From the NCBI GenBank assembly GCA_043764095.1, contig JAYUKX010000056.1:62001-126000 (forward strand): a stretch of 64,000 bases of DNA, read 5' to 3'. The DNA is from M3007 sp043764095. Its GTDB lineage: Bacteria; Bacteroidota; Bacteroidia; Chitinophagales; Saprospiraceae. Below, piece after piece: positions 7,285 through 16,035 of this stretch. Both the position numbers and the translations under genes were made by a program. The first letter of the stretch is position 1. Every line of letters starts with the position of its first letter. Under the pieces are notes generated by a model, which did not search any database, was not told the DNA's origin, and saw only the letters and a program-made list of their open reading frames with translations.

Positions 7285-10008
7285 TTATATTTTTAACTCC
7301 GGCAAACGTACAATAAAACTTGCACCTTTTCCAAGAGAACTTTTTACAGAAATCGTTCCTTTATGTTGTGTAATGATCTGGCGGCAAATAAAAAGACCTA
7401 AACCAGTGCCTTCTGGCTTACCTAATTCTGGATAATTAAGTTGTGTAAACTGTTCAAAAATAAACTCTTGCGCATCGGGAGCAATACCCTGTCCATTATC
7501 TGTTACGGTAATCCAAACCTCATTATTTTTATTTTGAAGGCTGATATCAATGATGCCATTATTGGGGTTACAAAATTTTACGGCATTGGAAACTAAGTTA
7601 ACAACGACCTGAATCAGGCGATCGCGATGCCCCGACACTAGTAGGGTTGGTTCTGATTTATTCTGATAAGTACAAATAATGTTTCGATCTTTAAAAATCT
7701 GCTCCATACCGAGCATGACGAAGCGGATAATTTCTTCGGGTTGCACTGGCTCCATGGGCTGTTTGATTTGGTTATCGGATTGTAGCTTTTCGATATCCAA
7801 TACTTGGTTAATGAGCCTACTGATCCGATCACTTTCGCTGACGATGATGGAAAGGTAAGAGTTCATTTTTTCTTTGGGGAGTTCCTGTCCAAAATCAAGC
7901 ATAATTTTAGAGAGCGACTTAATACTCGTCACGGGGGTACGCAGTTCATGGGTAACAGTGGTGATAAAATCAGCCTTTAATTTGTCCAATGCTTTAAGTT
8001 GCTCGTTGGCTTCGGTGAGTTGTAGTGTTGCTTTTTCGAGTTCAGCACTTTTTATTTCGAGTGCTTTGGAATACTGTAGCATCTCTTGGGTTTGTTCCAT
8101 CACAAGCATCACCTCTTCGAGGGTAATTTTCTCTTCTTTACTGATGGATTCCGTCATTAAACGAGCCGATGCAGCCCCGATAGCACCAGAAAGATGGGTT
8201 TCTAGATAATTAATCAGATCTGCATCTGCGGTTTTTTGATCTTTGAGACGGATCTGATGGAGGGATTCATAGTAGTCTAATAGTTCGCCGAGTCGTTTTT
8301 CACCAAGAAAACGAGTCATCATCAACATGAGTTCGTGCATTTGTGCCTCCCTTTTTACTGGGTTGTACTCTTTACCTGCTGTATGGCGTTGAATATTGAT
8401 AAATAAATCTGCTTGCGTCAGTGTGAGTGCTGATGGTCGTGTAAAAGACGAAACGCCATAAAAAATCATGGTATTAAATAAAAGGCTCCACCATGCTGCA
8501 TGGCTAATTGTATCCATTCCTTGAAGCCCGAAGAGCGATTTTGGATTGAGCCAATGTATTCCAAATGGGCCATTATGGATAAAACCTTGGTCAAAAATAC
8601 CCGATTCAGCCATAGATGTGAATGGAAGGCAATAAGCCCAAATAATAAAACCAGCCAGCATCCCTGAAAAAGCACCTCTTTGGGTGGCACCTTTCCAAAA
8701 CATCCCTAAAAAGGCGGCGGGTGCAAACTGTGCTACGGCTGTAAACGAAATTAAGCCCACAGAAACCAAATCATAACCACGGCCTATCGTTTTTAGGTAC
8801 AAATAGGCCATCAGCATTACCCCTATAATGCTCCATCGGCGAATACGAAGCAACAACCTAGAGCCATTGGAGTCGTTGCCAGGCCAACCTCGGCGTAACA
8901 AGGGAGGGACTACTAAGTGATTACTGATCATAATCGACATGGCAATGGACGAAACAATTAGCATACTTGTCGCCGCTGATAAGCCCCCCAAAAAGACTAA
9001 AAGGGACAGAATATTGGCGTTGGCGGCTATGGGTAGAGCCAGTACATAAGAATCGGGATGGACACTTGCGCCAAACTGAATTTTTCCAGCAATTGCAATG
9101 GGGAATACAAAAATATTGATGAGCAATAGGTACAATGGCAGCATCCACATTGCTGTATAAATATGCTTTGGATTATTGTTTTCTACCACCGAAATATGAA
9201 ACTGCCTAGGCAATAGCAAGAATGCAAATGCAGAAAGTATCATCAGCATGTTCCATGTGGTTGTACTTACCCCAGAGGCGCTTATCGAAAACAGTTTGTT
9301 CAGCTCCGGATTAGATGCGGCTTTCTGAAATAGGTCGGAAGGCCCTTGATATAAATAAAATACAACAAAAATACCAATTGCACAAAATGCCACTAGTTTT
9401 ACCACCGATTCCAACGCTATAGCAGCAACTAGCCCTTCATGTTTTTCATTTGGATCAATTTTACGAGCACCAAAAAGTACCGTAAATAGAATCATAGCAC
9501 AAGTAATCCAAAAAGAGGCATCCAAATAAAAATGGACATCCTCTTTGAAATATGGATAACGATGGGCTGTAAGAATATCAATACCAAATGTAACCGCTTT
9601 GAGCTGGATAGAAATATAGGGTATCCCTCCTGCAACAGAAATTATAGTTACTAAGGTGGCCAAGTTACCACTCTTCCCAAACCGTGCTGAGATAAAATCG
9701 GCGATGGATGTAATACGCTGGTGTTTCGAGATTAACACCATTTTTCGTAATACAAAAAACCAAATTGGTGCGGTAATGGTAGGCCCCAAATAAACAGCCA
9801 AAAAACTCAATCCTCCAGTTGCTGCCCTGCCAACACTACCAAAAAAAGTCCAAGCCGTACAATAAATCGCAAGAGAAAGACTGTAGATATAGGGGTTGTT
9901 TACCAAACTGCGTTGATGCTGATTTGATCGTTTTTCCACCCACCATGCTGTGAAAAACAAGATTCCCATATAAAGTGCGGATCCAAGCAGCACTGTATAA
10001 ATACTCAT
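7285..10008 (-). CDS. Sodium:solute symporter-sensor histidine kinase (CbrA/CrbS-like)
   Basis: 907 residues in the inner membrane. An SSF-type symporter body with about 13 hydrophobic segments fills roughly residues 1-530. It is followed by a STAC-like linker (HLSGAIGAASARLM), a coiled coil (~620-675), a HisKA domain with His687 in THELRTP, and an HATPase_c domain with NLVSNAVKF, DNGQGIAP and GTGLGLFI. No PAS domain is evident. This is the domain order of CbrA/CrbS, which couple substrate sensing or transport to two-component signalling; CrbS controls the acetate switch in Vibrio and Pseudomonas. The adjacent acs and prpE support short-chain acids as the signal (inference). A receiver gene follows; a small membrane protein precedes it. 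Confidence 0.93.
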   Translation of the reverse strand: MSIYTVLLGSALYMGILFFTAWWVEKRSNQHQRSLVNNPYIYSLSLAIYCTAWTFFGSVGRAATGGLSFLAVYLGPTITAPIWFFVLRKMVLISKHQRITSIADFISARFGKSGNLATLVTIISVAGGIPYISIQLKAVTFGIDILTAHRYPYFKEDVHFYLDASFWITCAMILFTVLFGARKIDPNEKHEGLVAAIALESVVKLVAFCAIGIFVVFYLYQGPSDLFQKAASNPELNKLFSISASGVSTTTWNMLMILSAFAFLLLPRQFHISVVENNNPKHIYTAMWMLPLYLLLINIFVFPIAIAGKIQFGASVHPDSYVLALPIAANANILSLLVFLGGLSAATSMLIVSSIAMSIMISNHLVVPPLLRRGWPGNDSNGSRLLLRIRRWSIIGVMLMAYLYLKTIGRGYDLVSVGLISFTAVAQFAPAAFLGMFWKGATQRGAFSGMLAGFIIWAYCLPFTSMAESGIFDQGFIHNGPFGIHWLNPKSLFGLQGMDTISHAAWWSLLFNTMIFYGVSSFTRPSALTLTQADLFINIQRHTAGKEYNPVKREAQMHELMLMMTRFLGEKRLGELLDYYESLHQIRLKDQKTADADLINYLETHLSGAIGAASARLMTESISKEEKITLEEVMLVMEQTQEMLQYSKALEIKSAELEKATLQLTEANEQLKALDKLKADFITTVTHELRTPVTSIKSLSKIMLDFGQELPKEKMNSYLSIIVSESDRISRLINQVLDIEKLQSDNQIKQPMEPVQPEEIIRFVMLGMEQIFKDRNIICTYQNKSEPTLLVSGHRDRLIQVVVNLVSNAVKFCNPNNGIIDISLQNKNNEVWITVTDNGQGIAPDAQEFIFEQFTQLNYPELGKPEGTGLGLFICRQIITQHKGTISVKSSLGKGASFIVRLPELKI

Positions 10009-10036
10009 AAACGCATTACAAATTTTACTTCATTTC

Positions 10037-10228
10037 TTATTTTTTAACGCGGACAAACCACCAAGTTAATCCGACGATGAGTCCCCATACAATAAACAGA
10101 TAAGCATAAAGAGTTGGCAAACTGAATGCCATACCCGGTATATCAAAAATTGACAATATTGGATACGTAAACAGCAAACAGGCTGTAAAAAACAGCATAA
10201 TAAGCCGGGTCGAACGTTGATCGCTCAT
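10037..10228 (-). CDS. Small two-helix membrane protein preceding the symporter-kinase
   Basis: 63 residues with two transmembrane segments (about 9-29 and 37-59) and a basic tail (VRVKK). It begins an apparent operon, 28 bp upstream of the SSF-kinase. Small membrane proteins often precede SSF transporters (DUF485 before actP, CbrX before cbrA, DUF3311 types), and this probably plays that accessory role. The exact family was not recognised. Confidence 0.75.
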   Translation of the reverse strand: MSDQRSTRLIMLFFTACLLFTYPILSIFDIPGMAFSLPTLYAYLFIVWGLIVGLTWWFVRVKK

Positions 10229-10341
10229 TTTTTTATCGGTTGCAAAGATAAGAAAGGGTTGTGTAATAATGAACTATTTAAAAACAATAATCTATATATT
10301 GCACAACCCTCCCAGAATATTCAATCTATGAATTGATTCTA

Positions 10342-11784
10342 TTATAAGAAAATATGTGTTTGAAGTATAAACTGTCCTTTTGAGCCATTTTTCTCAATTG
10401 CTCCTGTCTCTATATTTGCTTTATATACCGGACGAGTTTGGTATTCCAATGTAATTTTAGCATTGTGCCCTGTTACAAAATAGTTGAGACCTAACCCGAA
10501 TTGAGTAGAAGGGTCTGCTAAACGTTCAAATTTTTTGTAAGTAAAGGTAGCGTAAGGCATAAATGACGTACCATTTTTCAATCTGGGTAACACATAACCT
10601 GCTTGTACATACCCAATAGTACCTGTACCAATAGTGGGTTGTAGGTTACCGCCACCAGCCCAACTGTCCAATGTGCGACCTGTTGTAGCGGCCTGCGTGC
10701 CAGCATGTTCGTTTAGGATACCTACGTTTCTGATATAGTTTTTACCAAAATCAAAGTTGTAATAAGTGGCAAGTAAAGAAAATGCAGTTCCTTTTACCTT
10801 ATTCAAAGGCATATCGATAAATACGTCTGCACCGAGCGCGAGTTGATCCTGAAATGTGGAGTCAGTTGCAGTCTTATACAGGCTGGAGCCACCGTGGTGA
10901 TAAAAACCAGCACCCACATTGAATACTTTTTTGCTACCGAGGTACGAACCTACATAGTATGGCAATTTATTGCTTTCTTTGTCCCAAAACATCCAGTTTA
11001 CATAACCCGCTTGAGCCCAGTTTTCGTTAATTACATTGACAGCAACACCGTTTTTGGCCACGGCTAAAGGAGTAGCACCAAATACAAATGGCTTGTTCAA
11101 GGCTAGACGGTAGTCTAAACGACCCACTTGGCCTTTTGCATAAATACCAAACTGACGTGCAAATTGATCCGTTGCTTCAATCGTTACCCAGTTAAAAATA
11201 GGGGCATCTAGCGTCATAAAATTTAGGGTAGAATGACTGGTTAATCGGGAAATACCGTTCCAGTAATGCAATCCTGCACCAACATACAGTTTATTTTTCA
11301 CTATTTCGTATTCCGTCCAAGCATCATGGATGAATAACTGTGGTTTTTTACCTTGGTTATTTGGTGAAGTGGTAGCATTAGGTCCGTTTGGAGCAGTTGC
11401 TCCATTGATAAAACTCTGGTTATTGATGCCCCAATGGGTAAGGATCATTGCACGTGGGGAGATTTGGGCATAAGCCAAGAAACGCGAACGACGCATGGCT
11501 ACATCGCCACTCCATGCCCCTTTATCACCGCTGCCGTCGATCAGTTCGCCACGGCTACTTACGGTTCCCGGATTATTTTGTGTTGCAGTAGCCCATACTT
11601 GGTGCCACATGATAAAACGCACGTATTTGCTACCAGAATCATTCAGCTTGAGTGTTAAGGGTTTGTAAGAATGGTCTTCTGCTGGTTTTGGAGGCGCCGC
11701 GGCAGGTGCAGGTGTAGTAACCTGTGCCACAACAGTATATAAAGAAACAAAAAATATTATTGATAGTAAAACATACTTTTTCAT
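10342..11784 (-). CDS. Putative outer-membrane porin
   Basis: 480 residues from the ATG at 11782-11784, chosen because it gives a clear signal peptide (MKKYVLLSIIFFVSLYTVVA/Q); the longer frame adds 28 residues with no signal. A Pro/Ala-rich linker follows. The body alternates aromatic and polar residues in beta-strand fashion (RFIMWHQVWATATQ, YVGAGLHYWNG, GLNYFVTGHNAKITLEYQ) and ends in Phe-Leu, typical of OmpA/porin barrels. Its place beside acs, prpE, an SSF sensor and an MFS carrier suggests that it admits small organic acids (inference). Confidence 0.8.
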   Translation of the reverse strand: MKKYVLLSIIFFVSLYTVVAQVTTPAPAAAPPKPAEDHSYKPLTLKLNDSGSKYVRFIMWHQVWATATQNNPGTVSSRGELIDGSGDKGAWSGDVAMRRSRFLAYAQISPRAMILTHWGINNQSFINGATAPNGPNATTSPNNQGKKPQLFIHDAWTEYEIVKNKLYVGAGLHYWNGISRLTSHSTLNFMTLDAPIFNWVTIEATDQFARQFGIYAKGQVGRLDYRLALNKPFVFGATPLAVAKNGVAVNVINENWAQAGYVNWMFWDKESNKLPYYVGSYLGSKKVFNVGAGFYHHGGSSLYKTATDSTFQDQLALGADVFIDMPLNKVKGTAFSLLATYYNFDFGKNYIRNVGILNEHAGTQAATTGRTLDSWAGGGNLQPTIGTGTIGYVQAGYVLPRLKNGTSFMPYATFTYKKFERLADPSTQFGLGLNYFVTGHNAKITLEYQTRPVYKANIETGAIEKNGSKGQFILQTHIFL

Positions 11785-12010
11785 AGAATGTAATTTTATT
11801 TGTAAAATATATATTTGAGTAAAAAAAATATCGATACCGTGATGGACATCAAGATTCATTTCGGGCAATGAAGCCCTAGTGTACTGCTGTGTAGCAATAC
11901 AAAAAATTATTATTAATACCTTTTATTAAGAGAATTTGGGTCGGCAATAAAGCAGCCCGAATGAACAGCGATTTTAGATATAGATTGTACAGGAACAGCC
12001 CATGTCTAAA

Positions 12011-12061
12011 AACAATGGAGGGAGCAACACATAAAGGAATTTATTACCCCACTCCATTGTT
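12011..12061 (-). terminator. Hairpin downstream of the MFS operon
   Basis: AACAATGGAG (12011-12020) and its exact complement (12052-12061) flank a 31-nt loop, just past the small gene at 12085. The minus-strand exit has only TTTTAG, so it is a weak terminator or a 3'-end stabiliser. The rest of 11785-12084 shows no gene. Confidence 0.45.
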
Positions 12062-12084
12062 GGACAGATTATGTTATTTCTTTA

Positions 12085-12312
12085 TTATTCTTCAAGTCGG
12101 TCGTATTCGCCTTTCAAAGCATAGTATCCAAACAAAGCCAAACCTAGCATTAAAGGAACATACACTGGCAAAATACTGTACCAAAAAATCTTTTTATCGG
12201 GTTTTACATTGGCCGCGCTCAACTCAGCACCAGCGCGTGTAAACAAAAACCATATTGCGGCCAGGGATAATAAAATCCATACAATCCCTGAAAATTTTTT
12301 TACTGCATTCAT
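12085..12312 (-). CDS. Small two-helix membrane protein (DUF6814-like), MFS partner
   Basis: 75 residues with transmembrane segments at about 8-24 and 43-64 and an acidic end (GEYDRLEE). The pattern, N-terminal KKFSGIVWILL and C-terminal GYYALKGEYD, fits a small Bacteroidota family (DUF6814, from memory) found after MFS carriers. It lies 48 bp downstream of the MFS gene on the same strand, so the two are probably one operon. Its function is unknown; an accessory to the transporter is likely. Confidence 0.7.
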   Translation of the reverse strand: MNAVKKFSGIVWILLSLAAIWFLFTRAGAELSAANVKPDKKIFWYSILPVYVPLMLGLALFGYYALKGEYDRLEE

Positions 12313-12360
12313 ATTATTATGATCATGTAATAATGTTAAAAAATAATTGTGAAATGTTCC

Positions 12361-13923
12361 TTAATGCTCATTATTGTGCAAATTATCGGTACGTGCTGGC
12401 AGGAACAATGAGCCAATAACAAGACAGACTGCTGCTATTATCATCGGATAGAACAAACCCGCAAGCGGATCACCTGTTGGATTTTGTGCTGTTATGGTAG
12501 TAGAAACGAGGAATGTAGCAATATACGGCACAAGACCACCAAAGATACCATTGCCAATGTGATAGGGCAATGACATGGAGGTATAACGGATACGTGTCGG
12601 GAATAATTCAACAAGGAATGCTGCAATAGGACCATATACCATTGTTACATACAAAATTTGGAGAAAAACAAGGAATGCCATCATCCACCAGTTGGACGAC
12701 GACAACCAAACAGATGTTTTTACTTCAGGCTTTTTTTGCTCTTTTGATTTATCCGCCAAAATCTTTGTTGTTTTTACTTCTTTTGAAGTATTACCGTCAA
12801 CAAATGCTTTTACTGTCGTCACCACAATGGTAGAGTCGCCTGTTGCAGCATCTACTTTTACGGTTGTACCAACAGCGCCTTTTTCAGCGATTTCAGTCTT
12901 TTTCATGCTGGAAAGTTCCAACATTTTTGAATAAATAGGACGGTAAGTGAGGATACCCAGCAACATACCTGCCATCATTATCCATTTACGACCAATTTTA
13001 TCCGAAAGTGCCCCGAATACAAGGAAAAATGGTGTACCAAATATGATGGCAATTGCCAAAATCCAGCGAACAGTATTAAATTCAATTTTGCAAATCGTAT
13101 CCATAAACGACATCGCATAGAATTGACCTGTGTACCAAATAACACCCTGACCAGCCACAGCACCAAAAAGTGCCAACAATACCATTTTCAGGTTGGCTCG
13201 GTTGGCAAAAGATTCTTTTAATGGATTTGTAGATAGTTTACCACTCTCCTTGATTTTGGAAAACATGGGTGATTCCGACATTTTTAAACGGATATATATC
13301 GAAATAGCGATCATTACTGCAGATATAATAAACGGTACACGCCAGCCCCAGTCGCTAAATACTTCATCGCCCAAATATGTTTTGGTTCCGATAATCACCA
13401 CGATGGAGAGTAAGAGTCCCACCGTTGCAGTAGTTTGAATAAAACCAGTATAAAAACCGCGTTGATTGGCAGGAGCATGCTCAGCAACATAAGTAGCGGC
13501 ACCTCCGTATTCACCACCAAGAGCAAGGCCCTGCATCAAGCGGAGCAAAAGAATAAGGAATGGTGCAAACATACCGATTTGGGCATATCCCGGAATAAGA
13601 CCAATACAGAAGGTGGAAAGCCCCATCAATATCAGTGTTACTAAAAAGGTGTATTTACGACCGATAAGGTCACCTAATCGGCCAAAGAAAAGTGCCCCAA
13701 ATGGACGCACAATAAATCCTGCCGCGAAAGTACCTAACGCAGCAAGGTAAGAGGCTGTAATATTATCGCTTGGGAAAAACTGTTTGGCAATGTACGGAGC
13801 CAGTGTTCCGTAAATGTAAAAATCATACCATTCGATAAGTGTACCTACCGAAGAGGCTAAAATTACACTCATCAGTCCCCAGCCTGTCTTTACCGTCGAA
13901 TCATGTGTTGATGAAGTTGGCAT
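12361..13923 (-). CDS. MFS transporter, metabolite:H+ symporter (MHS) type
   Basis: 520 residues, 12 transmembrane helices. Signatures of the MHS/ProP-ShiA-KgtP group are EWYDFYIYGTLAP near the start, RPFGALFFGRLGDLIGRKY between helices 2 and 3, and GGEYGGAATYVAEHAP in helix 5. An unusual hydrophilic stretch of about 75 residues (roughly 335-410, rich in Lys, Thr and Val) is inserted between helices in the C-terminal half. MHS carriers import carboxylates, betaines or shikimate; next to acs/prpE a monocarboxylate substrate is plausible. A decayed copy of this gene's 5' end lies at 14705-14793. Confidence 0.9.
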   Translation of the reverse strand: MPTSSTHDSTVKTGWGLMSVILASSVGTLIEWYDFYIYGTLAPYIAKQFFPSDNITASYLAALGTFAAGFIVRPFGALFFGRLGDLIGRKYTFLVTLILMGLSTFCIGLIPGYAQIGMFAPFLILLLRLMQGLALGGEYGGAATYVAEHAPANQRGFYTGFIQTTATVGLLLSIVVIIGTKTYLGDEVFSDWGWRVPFIISAVMIAISIYIRLKMSESPMFSKIKESGKLSTNPLKESFANRANLKMVLLALFGAVAGQGVIWYTGQFYAMSFMDTICKIEFNTVRWILAIAIIFGTPFFLVFGALSDKIGRKWIMMAGMLLGILTYRPIYSKMLELSSMKKTEIAEKGAVGTTVKVDAATGDSTIVVTTVKAFVDGNTSKEVKTTKILADKSKEQKKPEVKTSVWLSSSNWWMMAFLVFLQILYVTMVYGPIAAFLVELFPTRIRYTSMSLPYHIGNGIFGGLVPYIATFLVSTTITAQNPTGDPLAGLFYPMIIAAVCLVIGSLFLPARTDNLHNNEH

Positions 13924-14242
13924 AATCTAAAAGCAAATTTAATTAAGTGAAAAAGTGAAAGCAAATATACTGTACTTGAATAAGTACGGAGCAAATGTAT
14001 ATACACATCTACATATTTTGATTATTTTTTTTGAAATTTTTTTCTGAATTTATCATTTATTTCCAATTTTTATTAATTATTCTGTCTGAATGTAAAATAT
14101 ATGTCGCTTTCAGAATTTTATTTGGCAAAAAAATAATCAAAATCTGGAAGGCGTGTCTTCCAAATAAAAAAGGAGGCTTGCTTCGGTACAAGTCTCCTTT
14201 TGGAAAATAATATTCTGATTTTGAAAACAAGGCTTTCCGACC
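13924..14242. other. AT-rich intergenic region between the ArsR gene and the MFS gene
   Basis: 319 bp. It contains the ArsR terminator (14166-14201) and, on the minus strand, a TATATTTG element (~13962-13969) that can serve as the -7 promoter of the MFS gene with a ~40-nt leader. Nothing else was recognised. Confidence 0.6.
14166..14201 (-). terminator. Terminator of the ArsR-family gene
   Basis: Minus-strand hairpin AAAAGGAG...CTCCTTTT with an inner CTTG/CAAG stem, followed by TTTTTTATTT. It lies 42 bp past the ArsR stop. Confidence 0.7.
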
Positions 14243-14539
14243 TTAAATTGCGGACATCAACATCTCGATAAGTTGGTAATAAATATTGTTGGTCAACATA
14301 TAGTTACTGTTTTTACCATCACGGCGTACAGTAACAATACCCTTGTCCTTTAATATACGCAACTGATGGCTCGTGACCGCCTGCTCTACCTGCAAAGCTT
14401 CGTAAATTTCGGTTACGTTCATCGCCTGATTGCGGTGCAGCATTTGAACAATCAAAATCCGGTGTGGATGAGCCAAAGCCCGAAGCGTTTCGGTGGCAGT
14501 TTCGAGCATCTGGAAAGAATAGGCGTTTTCAGCAGACAT
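14243..14539 (-). CDS. ArsR/SmtB-family winged-helix repressor
   Basis: 98 residues, one winged helix-turn-helix. Landmarks are TLRALAHPHRILIVQML (helix 1-2), VTEIYEALQVEQAVTSHQLR (recognition region), and LKDKGIVTVRRDGKNSNY (wing). No ELCVC-type metal motif is present, so it is not an obvious metal sensor. It is transcribed alone, upstream of and in the same direction as the MFS operon, from which a terminator separates it. Its target is unknown; the adjacent transporter operon is the simplest candidate. Confidence 0.9.
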   Translation of the reverse strand: MSAENAYSFQMLETATETLRALAHPHRILIVQMLHRNQAMNVTEIYEALQVEQAVTSHQLRILKDKGIVTVRRDGKNSNYMLTNNIYYQLIEMLMSAI

Positions 14540-14704
14540 ATACAGACTTAAATATGATGTTTGATAAAATAATCACCACAAATGTACATATATATATCCA
14601 TTTGAGAAAAGAAATGACGCTATTGCTTTATCCTCAGCAATACTTTTTTTCTTTACTTCGATATAATTTCAAGATAAACCACTGGTAATCAAATATATAG
14701 CAAT

Positions 14705-14793
14705 CTTATTATGGCACTACAATTACTTGCTCATCAGTCGTCAGCCAGTCTTTACTGCTGCATCAGGTGTTGGTGAAGTTGGCATCAGCTAAA
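14705..14793 (-). pseudogene. Vestige of the 5' end of a second MFS gene
   Basis: The minus strand here reads ATGCCAACTTCACCAACACC... and can be aligned for about 80 bp with the first codons of the MFS gene at 13923 and ~10 nt upstream of it (TTTTAGxTxATGCCAACTTCA). The copy would encode MPTSPTPDAAVKTG and then stops. Its ATG lies inside the last codons of the truncated AraC-type gene, so it marks a deletion or recombination junction. Confidence 0.65.
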
Positions 14794-14981
14794 ACCAAAT
14801 CACCCGCCTCAAAAGGCGCAACTTGCCGCCCAACAAAGCGTTTTCCCGCGCTTTGCTCTATAAACGTCAATTCCAATTCCGGATGAAAATGATATGGCGC
14901 ATCAAATTGCGGTAAACTAAAAGAGCGATGCAAAAAAGAATAGCCTGTTTTGTCGTTTAATTGTTCGTAAGTAGCTTTCAT
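14763..14981 (-). pseudogene. Truncated AraC-type regulator (cupin part only)
   Basis: 72 codons matching the N-terminal cupin of AraC-family regulators (YHFHPELELTFIEQ, GRQVAPFEAGDLVL). The family continues with about 200 more residues, including two C-terminal HTH motifs. Here the frame runs into LADANFTNT and stops because the sequence changes into the MFS vestige. The DNA-binding half is absent, so no regulator can be made. Confidence 0.75.
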
Positions 14982-15136
14982 TTTTATCTATTTTTACCTA
15001 AATTTCCTAGTATTCAATAACTTTGGATAAAATTACACCATTTTTGATAAATAAAAGTAAAGATTAGTGTTTTAGAAACTTGTTATTTTGCACCATTAAA
15101 TACAACCACGTTCTTTACATACTTCGACTCCGTAGG

Positions 15137-15184
15137 TTTTGTGCATAAAAATCGTATTACGTCCCTATAAATCTATGCACAAAA
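15137..15184. repeat. 11-bp inverted repeat upstream of the PhyH gene
   Basis: TTTTGTGCATA (15137-15147) and TATGCACAAAA (15174-15184) are perfect complements around a 26-nt spacer, with partly matched flanks (GTAGG / TCTAAC). It is 38 bp before the ATG of the dioxygenase gene. It may be an operator or a fragment of an intergenic repeat. Confidence 0.5.
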
Positions 15185-15221
15185 TCTAACGACGCTCAGT
15201 ATAAAATTTAAAATAATAAAA

Positions 15222-16031
15222 ATGAAAGATTTGCTCAACCAGCCTTACGAACTACCGCAACACGCCGTTGATTTTTATCAAAAGTACCGTTATATCAAAC
15301 TGAAAAATGTGTTCGATGCGGATACTTTGGCCTATTATGGCGGTAAAATTAGCCAAAAAGTAGCAGAATTGAATAAAAATGATACCCCTTTAGACCAACG
15401 CGACACGTATGGTAAGGCTTTTTTGCAAATTTTCAACCTTTGGCTGCAAGATGATACGATAAAAGAGTTTGTCTTTAGCAAAAGACTCGCTAAAATTGCT
15501 ACCGATCTGCTCCAAACCGATGGTGTACGCATTTACCACGACCAAGCCCTTTTCAAAGAAGGCGGCGGTGGCATTACGCCTTGGCACGCTGACCAATATT
15601 ACTGGCCACTCAGCACCGATAAGACGGTTACCGCTTGGATTCCACTGCAAGAAGTACCCTTGGAAAAGGGGCCGCTCGAATTTAGTGCAGGCAGCCATGT
15701 GATCGTTGCGGGTCGAGAATTGGCCATCGGCGATGATAGCGAAGTGACGATTCAACAAAAATTGCGGGTGACAGATTTCAAACACGTGATCGAACCGTTT
15801 GATTTGGGGGAAGTAAGTTTTCATTCAGGATGGGTTTTTCATCGTGCAGGTGCGAACCAAACCGATGAAATGCGTAAAGTAATGACCGTTATTTTTATGG
15901 ATAAAGATATGATTTTGAAACAACCAGAAAACGAGAATCAAGCGCATGATTGGAATACTTGGTGCCCAAGAGCGAAGGTTGGGGAAGTGATCAATTCGCC
16001 GATTAACCCCGTTTTGTACCAACATCCATAA
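15222..16031 (+). CDS. Phytanoyl-CoA dioxygenase (PhyH) family protein
   Basis: 269 residues, Fe(II)/2-oxoglutarate-dependent oxygenase fold. The iron-binding triad is visible as His122-x-Asp124 in WHADQYYWPL and His207 in HSGWVFHRAGAN. Members hydroxylate diverse small molecules; this substrate cannot be read from sequence. It is followed after only 4 bp by a truncated GH127-like frame on the same strand, and preceded by a scar region, so it may have arrived with, or survived, a rearrangement. The gene itself is intact. Confidence 0.9.
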   Translation: MKDLLNQPYELPQHAVDFYQKYRYIKLKNVFDADTLAYYGGKISQKVAELNKNDTPLDQRDTYGKAFLQIFNLWLQDDTIKEFVFSKRLAKIATDLLQTDGVRIYHDQALFKEGGGGITPWHADQYYWPLSTDKTVTAWIPLQEVPLEKGPLEFSAGSHVIVAGRELAIGDDSEVTIQQKLRVTDFKHVIEPFDLGEVSFHSGWVFHRAGANQTDEMRKVMTVIFMDKDMILKQPENENQAHDWNTWCPRAKVGEVINSPINPVLYQHP

Positions 16032-16035
16032 CAAC

